Shown piece after piece: positions 59,518-64,000 of a stretch of 64,000 nucleotides of DNA. The position numbers and the translations under genes are program-made. A model generated the notes under the pieces. It saw only the letters and a list, made by a program, of their open reading frames with translations. It ran no database searches and had not been told where the DNA came from. The stretch's first letter is position 1; each line of letters starts with the position of its first letter. The stretch comes from Fratercula arctica. Taxonomy: Eukaryota > Chordata > Aves > Charadriiformes > Alcidae. The DNA is taken from the NCBI GenBank assembly GCA_947846985.1, contig CANTUZ010000003.1, positions 57,298,096 to 57,362,095 of the forward strand, in the 5' to 3' direction.

Positions 59518-62500
59518 GTAAGTTAAGTTTCAATTTACATTTCTTGCTTTGCTTCAGCTTTGAATTCAAACTGTGTCTGTTTACTTTTAAATGTCATGTA
59601 AAATAGTTTGAATAAAATTTTTCAACCAATTTTATCTAAAAAGTAAGAGGTGTTGTAAGGATGGCTGTGGCAGAGAGTGTTTAGCTCTATTCAAACTCCG
59701 CTGCCATTGAATGGTTGCTTTATCTCCACCGAATGGTGGCTTTAAACTGGAACCCATGGGGTAGATAGGTTAGATGAGTGTTACATGCCCAGGAGAAGAC
59801 ACCGTCTCTTAGAAAGAGGCAGACAGCAACCCTCAGGTAGACAAAATCCCTGTGCCAATAGTAGGGCAGTAAGCTGTGCCCATGGCACAAAGCTGCTGTG
59901 AGTGCTCTCCAGCACAGCCAGGCCAGCGCCGCAGGCAGCACTGCTGGCACTGTGGGACCACAGAAAGTCTGCTGAGACATCACCTGGATGAAGTTGCTCT
60001 GGTTGGCTAAATTGGTATACTTAATGCAGAAAAAAAGAACAAAGACTGTGAAACTTGGATTGTAACCTCTATTAACAATTTACGCTCATCCCTGCTCATT
60101 CAAGATAAAACTAAAATTCGTCTGCCCTGTTCCTACAACATGAGGTGACTAATTTACCAGTACAAGGCAATAGTATCCTTCCTCTGACCAGAGCTCCTTT
60201 CCTCCTTTCTCTCATCTTACTGTGATCCACATGCCATAGCTGATCCCATGGTATTTGATTGCTCAAGTATCTTAAAAGCAGTAAGGTGGTTCTTCTACTA
60301 CTGGACACACATTTACAGTCTCCATCGGACCATCTTCTGCTCCATCCCTCTACAAGGCATAGCTCTCATTCATGCTAATGTGAGGCACACTTCAATGCTA
60401 ATTAAAGAGAGCATTAACCAGTGTCTATATTTGACAGTACTAATCACATCCATCATGTACGCATGTGACAGTGCTATCAGTATCAGGAATCAGACACTCT
60501 CTTTAGTGTACCTTTTACACCTTTTTAGTGAAAAAAAGGTTCTTTTCACTGACAGCTTCCAGCTCTGATAGTACACTCTCCCAGATCCTTGAAGAGGAGT
60601 CATCACTTGTATTCCAACTTTTATAAACCACAATTTCGGCTGTTAATAAGCATGTTGTATTTCTAACTATACTTTAGAAACTAAACTGCAACACAGTGAA
60701 GTCATTACTTTACTTGTTCTACTACTTGCTAGCCTTCTTTTATTTAGCACAAAACACCAACAGTTACTAGATAGATATACTGGGGCCAAGGTCTAGTCTC
60801 AGTTAAAATACAAAGACCGTTTCACTGAGCAGAGAAAATATGATTCAGGCTGGGAAAACAAGGCTCTATTTGGTGGCCTTATAAATTATTTTATTTTATG
60901 AATTTTCCACAAGTTTTTGCCATATAGGAAGACATGATTTGGACAAGCTCATTTCAGCAGAAAATTATCAGAAAGAGGGACCGGGAGAAAAAACATGAAT
61001 TCTTGGATGCTCCAGGAATATAGCACTGAGTCCTCAGTGACTTGATCAGGATTTCTGGATGCTAGCAAAACACCAGTAGGACATACGAAATACCAAAAAG
61101 AGAAAGAAGTGATGCTCCTATATAGTCCAGAGTCTTAGGCAGTCCAAAGCAACAGAGGCTTAAACACTCATGCTGTCTGTCTGCCTATCTGCCCACCTTT
61201 CTGTGAGAAACGTGAGAGGACCTGCCAGATTCCAGCCAAATTTGATGAAGAGGCTGCAATAAAAAAATGTTAAATTCTTGCAAGTTCAGGAAATTCAGCT
61301 GGGGAAAGAAAAGAGGTCATATGCACCCTTCTGCTGATGGAGAACAGGCAGAGCTTGTCCATTATTCATCTTGTTTGGCAGCCAGTTTGTCCAGCAGCGC
61401 CCTGCAGGCAGCAGGCAATCCCTGTGCGCAATGCTGCAGCCCAACCGCTGGAGCTGTCAAATCCTACATAGTCCCAAGGGTGTGGGAATAAATACGGGAT
61501 AGAAATGGAGACAATGTGGATGACTGGATGCTTAAGAGATTGTTTAAGACCATAGGAGGGAGGAAAGGAGCCAAAGGGCATTTAGAAGATGCTGGGAGGA
61601 CCTAAAACGCTGATTGCAGTAACAGTGGCAGAAGGGGCACAGGAAGGACAACCAGGGCTGTGGCAAAGAGACAGTGAGCATGAGTTGTTGAGCACAAATC
61701 CACAAGGACCCTCATCTTGATTAGCACCACAATCATGGAACCACTTGTTTTAATGTGATAAGGAAAGGAGGTGAGATAGGCAGCTACATGCTCCAAAATG
61801 ATGGCTCAGAGAGAGTTCACTTATCAAGCAAATGCTCAGAAGAGTATAATTAGCTTCATTCAGCTTGTGTCACAGGGAAATCATAAGCCTCTCCCAGCTG
61901 GAACCAAGAGCATTTGGACTCTGAAGGTCCATTCCCTGCTACAGGCAGGAATTCACACTCAAGAGCAAGAATCTGTGAAGGAATCCAGAAGACTGTTCAT
62001 GCCAAGGAAACAGCAATAGATTGGCCAGTGGTGAAATAGGAATACAAGAAAATTCTGGAGCTTCGGCTTCCTCCAAACCCATGCCATACCAGTGCTCTCT
62101 GAAGTATTGTTACCCAGTACCTGTCAGAAAGCTTTTAATTGAGGACTTGACTTTGTGTAGGAATGAAAAAACTTTCAAAAGTCTGTACTCACAGCATGGC
62201 CATTTCCATTTTCTTCCAGGGCAGAAGCAGTAAAATTAGCAGATATGGTGCACCAAGCACCATTTTCCCTGGGCAGTAGGCTGACACAGCCAATAACACA
62301 ACCAATAAACTACGACCAGAACTGAATGTAGTGCTCAGGGATACCACATTGGCCCAATAACTCCAATGCACCTGTGGGGCCACCTAATCCTGCTACTGCA
62401 GTGTGGCTTCTGCCTTCAGCAATCTGCCCTGCCTCTGTCTTCAGTATTTCTGCTGCCAGTGCATAGGGGGCTCCTATGCTCACAAAGCAGTATCTGGGGT

Positions 62501-62970
62501 GGAACAGCACAGCTGGCTTCAGTTTTGGCTTTTCTCTAAATACTTGGGTTTAATGCGCAGGAGTTCAGTTGTTGCTGCTGGAACAGCTGAGCCATCCCTG
62601 CAAGAGGAATGGGGCAGACACGTAGAGATGAAAACAGCTATGGTGTCCTGGTGTGAGTCATTTTCACGCATCTATTTTAAATCAAACTCCTGCAAGTTAC
62701 ACGACACTTTCCCAGACATCTGGTCAATTTTTCCTCTCTTTACATCATCTCCAAATTTCGTCTCCAATACCGTGGTCTGAATTTCCATTAAGCAGTAGTT
62801 GCTTTAATATTGCTTTTCAGTGGTTTTGTAAAGTGCAAGGGAAGTACCGCAGCTCAGCACATCAGGGCAGGCAAAGTCCATCATATTTATTTAGGCTGCA
62901 ACCTTCTAGCCATTTATCCAGAAAGGAAACTGTGTAAAAGAAGACACAACTTAAAGACTCAGTAAAGATG
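59518..62970. other. non-coding, no recognised gene
   Basis: No supported gene or recognised repeat. Short frames of 60-125 codons at 60111-60568, 61267-61581 and 62189-62937 carry no motif, and most overlap on opposite strands. Confidence 0.5.
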
Positions 62971-62974
62971 TTTC

Positions 62975-63260
62975 CGTCCGTCTTGACTCATCATCTGACA
63001 CATCCCATATGCTCTGTTTTGCTTATTATTAATTTAACTAACAATAGAAAATATATTTAATGAATTATGATCCTGTGACAACAAATTAGCTAGACTAGTA
63101 TGTATAAAGGTCTCTCTTTAAACTTTAATTAGTTTAACAATGATGTGCCTGCTGCCTGTGTTTGCATTTCAAGAAAACATGCAGCAGCTTAGAAGCAGGA
63201 TGCTTTGTATTTAACATGGAAAGTGTCTCTCAGGCCAGGCTTATTTATAAAGCAATTTTC
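62975..63260. promoter_or_regulatory. candidate conserved non-coding element, homeodomain-site rich
   Basis: Repeat-free block with TTATTATTAATTTAACTAAC, ACAAATTAGCTAGAC and CTTTAATTAGTTTAAC, several TAAT cores within 150 bases, and the oligomer CTAGACTAG. Such blocks are often distal enhancers near developmental genes. The call is from motif density only. Confidence 0.3.
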
Positions 63261-63387
63261 TAATAATGATCTAGATTCAGTGGAGTTCAATCAGGGATGG
63301 AGTTACCCTGACATACATAAAATGAATATATTAAACCACCTATCAAGAATCTGACTGCACAAATAAACATAAAGAATGGGGGGAAGG

Positions 63388-63822
63388 GAGATGAAGCCTG
63401 CCGTATGAGGAAAGGCTGAGAGTACTGGGTTTGCTCAGCCTTGAGAAAAGAAGGCTTAGGGAACACCTCATCACCACATTCCAGTATTTAAAGAGTGGCT
63501 ACAAAGAAGATGGATACTCCCTTTTTACAAGGAGTCACATGGAAAAGACATGGGGTAATGGGTACAAGTTACTCCTGGGGAGATTCCAATTGGACACAAG
63601 AGGACAATTTCTCACAATGAGAACAATCAGCCATTGGAATAATCTCTCCAGGGAAGTGGTGAATTCCCCAACATTGGACACTTTTAAGATTCGGATGAAC
63701 AGGGTGCTGGGCCATGTTGTCTAGACCATGCTTTTGCCAAGAAAGGTTGGACCAGATGATTCTTGAGGTCCCTTCCAACCTAGTATTCTATGATTCTTTT
63801 CTATGATTCTATCATTCTATGA
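63388..63822 (+). mobile_element. CR1 LINE 3' end, older copy
   Basis: A 97-codon frame from 63431 is the CR1 C-terminal region: LSLEKRRLREHLITTFQYLK, FQLDTRGQFLTMRTISHWNN and LSREVVNSPTLDTFKIRMN. It matches the 28.7 kb copy in order and length but differs at many positions, so it belongs to another or older subfamily. After the stop (63722-63724) come GGACCAGATGATTCTTGAGG (63750-63769) and a tail of four CTATGATTCT-type units to 63822. The 5' part is missing. Confidence 0.94.
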
Positions 63823-64000
63823 ATTAGATCCCTTTCTCCTGAAAACCCTCTCCTCTCCCTGTCCCTTGCCCAAAGCTGGAGAAGGTGACAGGCTGCACCA
63901 CTACAACACATGTTCCTCCTGCCTTCCTTGGAGCACCCTGTGGGCTGCACACTTTGCTGCTTCCATAGGTCTGGGTGCAAGAGGCACTGCTCATCATGCA
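63823..64000. other. non-coding, window end
   Basis: Short CT-rich stretch after the CR1 tail; nothing recognised. Confidence 0.5.

Noticed and set aside
63781..63822. Tandem CTATGATTCT units that look like a short repeat array
   Set aside because: This is the normal CR1 3' tail and not a CRISPR or satellite array.

Overview
This is AT-rich, intron- or intergenic-type vertebrate DNA from a bird. The evidence is several CR1 LINE copies, three of which carry the CR1 3' end with short 'ATTCTATGAT'-type tails, and a solo endogenous-retrovirus LTR whose start (5083) and end (5576) match an LTR type I know from avian genomes. MIR-type SINE relics and other old amniote repeats fit this. The LTR makes a neoavian bird likely, but I cannot name the species. 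I recognise no complete protein-coding gene, and no tRNA, rRNA or CRISPR array. The open reading frames are mostly short and overlap on both strands.

Layout. 1-330 is a CpG island cut by the window edge, with a possible first-exon donor at 594. 3.1 kb holds a CR1 reverse-transcriptase relic. 5.08-5.58 kb is the solo LTR. MIR-type relics lie near 6.1-6.3 and 10.3-10.5 kb. An RFX-type X-box sits at 11.05 kb. 18.9-19.5 kb has an old amniote repeat followed by an internally deleted CR1. 20.46-21.08 kb looks like a CCAAT/TATA promoter followed by a very short first exon with a consensus donor. 24.77-24.98 kb (minus strand) is a reading frame resembling the start of a single-pass membrane protein. 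28.7-29.1 kb is a well-preserved CR1 3' end. From 29 to 55 kb the sequence is mostly unassigned, with a small CR1 fragment at 42.2 kb and several exon-like segments. 63.4-63.8 kb is another CR1 3' end.

The most notable object is at about 55.1-57.2 kb on the minus strand: a decayed Ty3/Gypsy-type pol. Family order is kept (reverse transcriptase, RNase H, integrase), with frameshifts, stops and a lost integrase glutamate. Birds have very few non-retroviral Gypsy elements, so this is an uncommon fossil. Other leads are a possible 20-nt microexon at 59.5 kb, a 63-nt exon-like segment at 33.3 kb, a terminal-exon-like segment at 30.9-31.6 kb, and homeodomain-site-rich candidate conserved elements near 49.0 and 63.0 kb.
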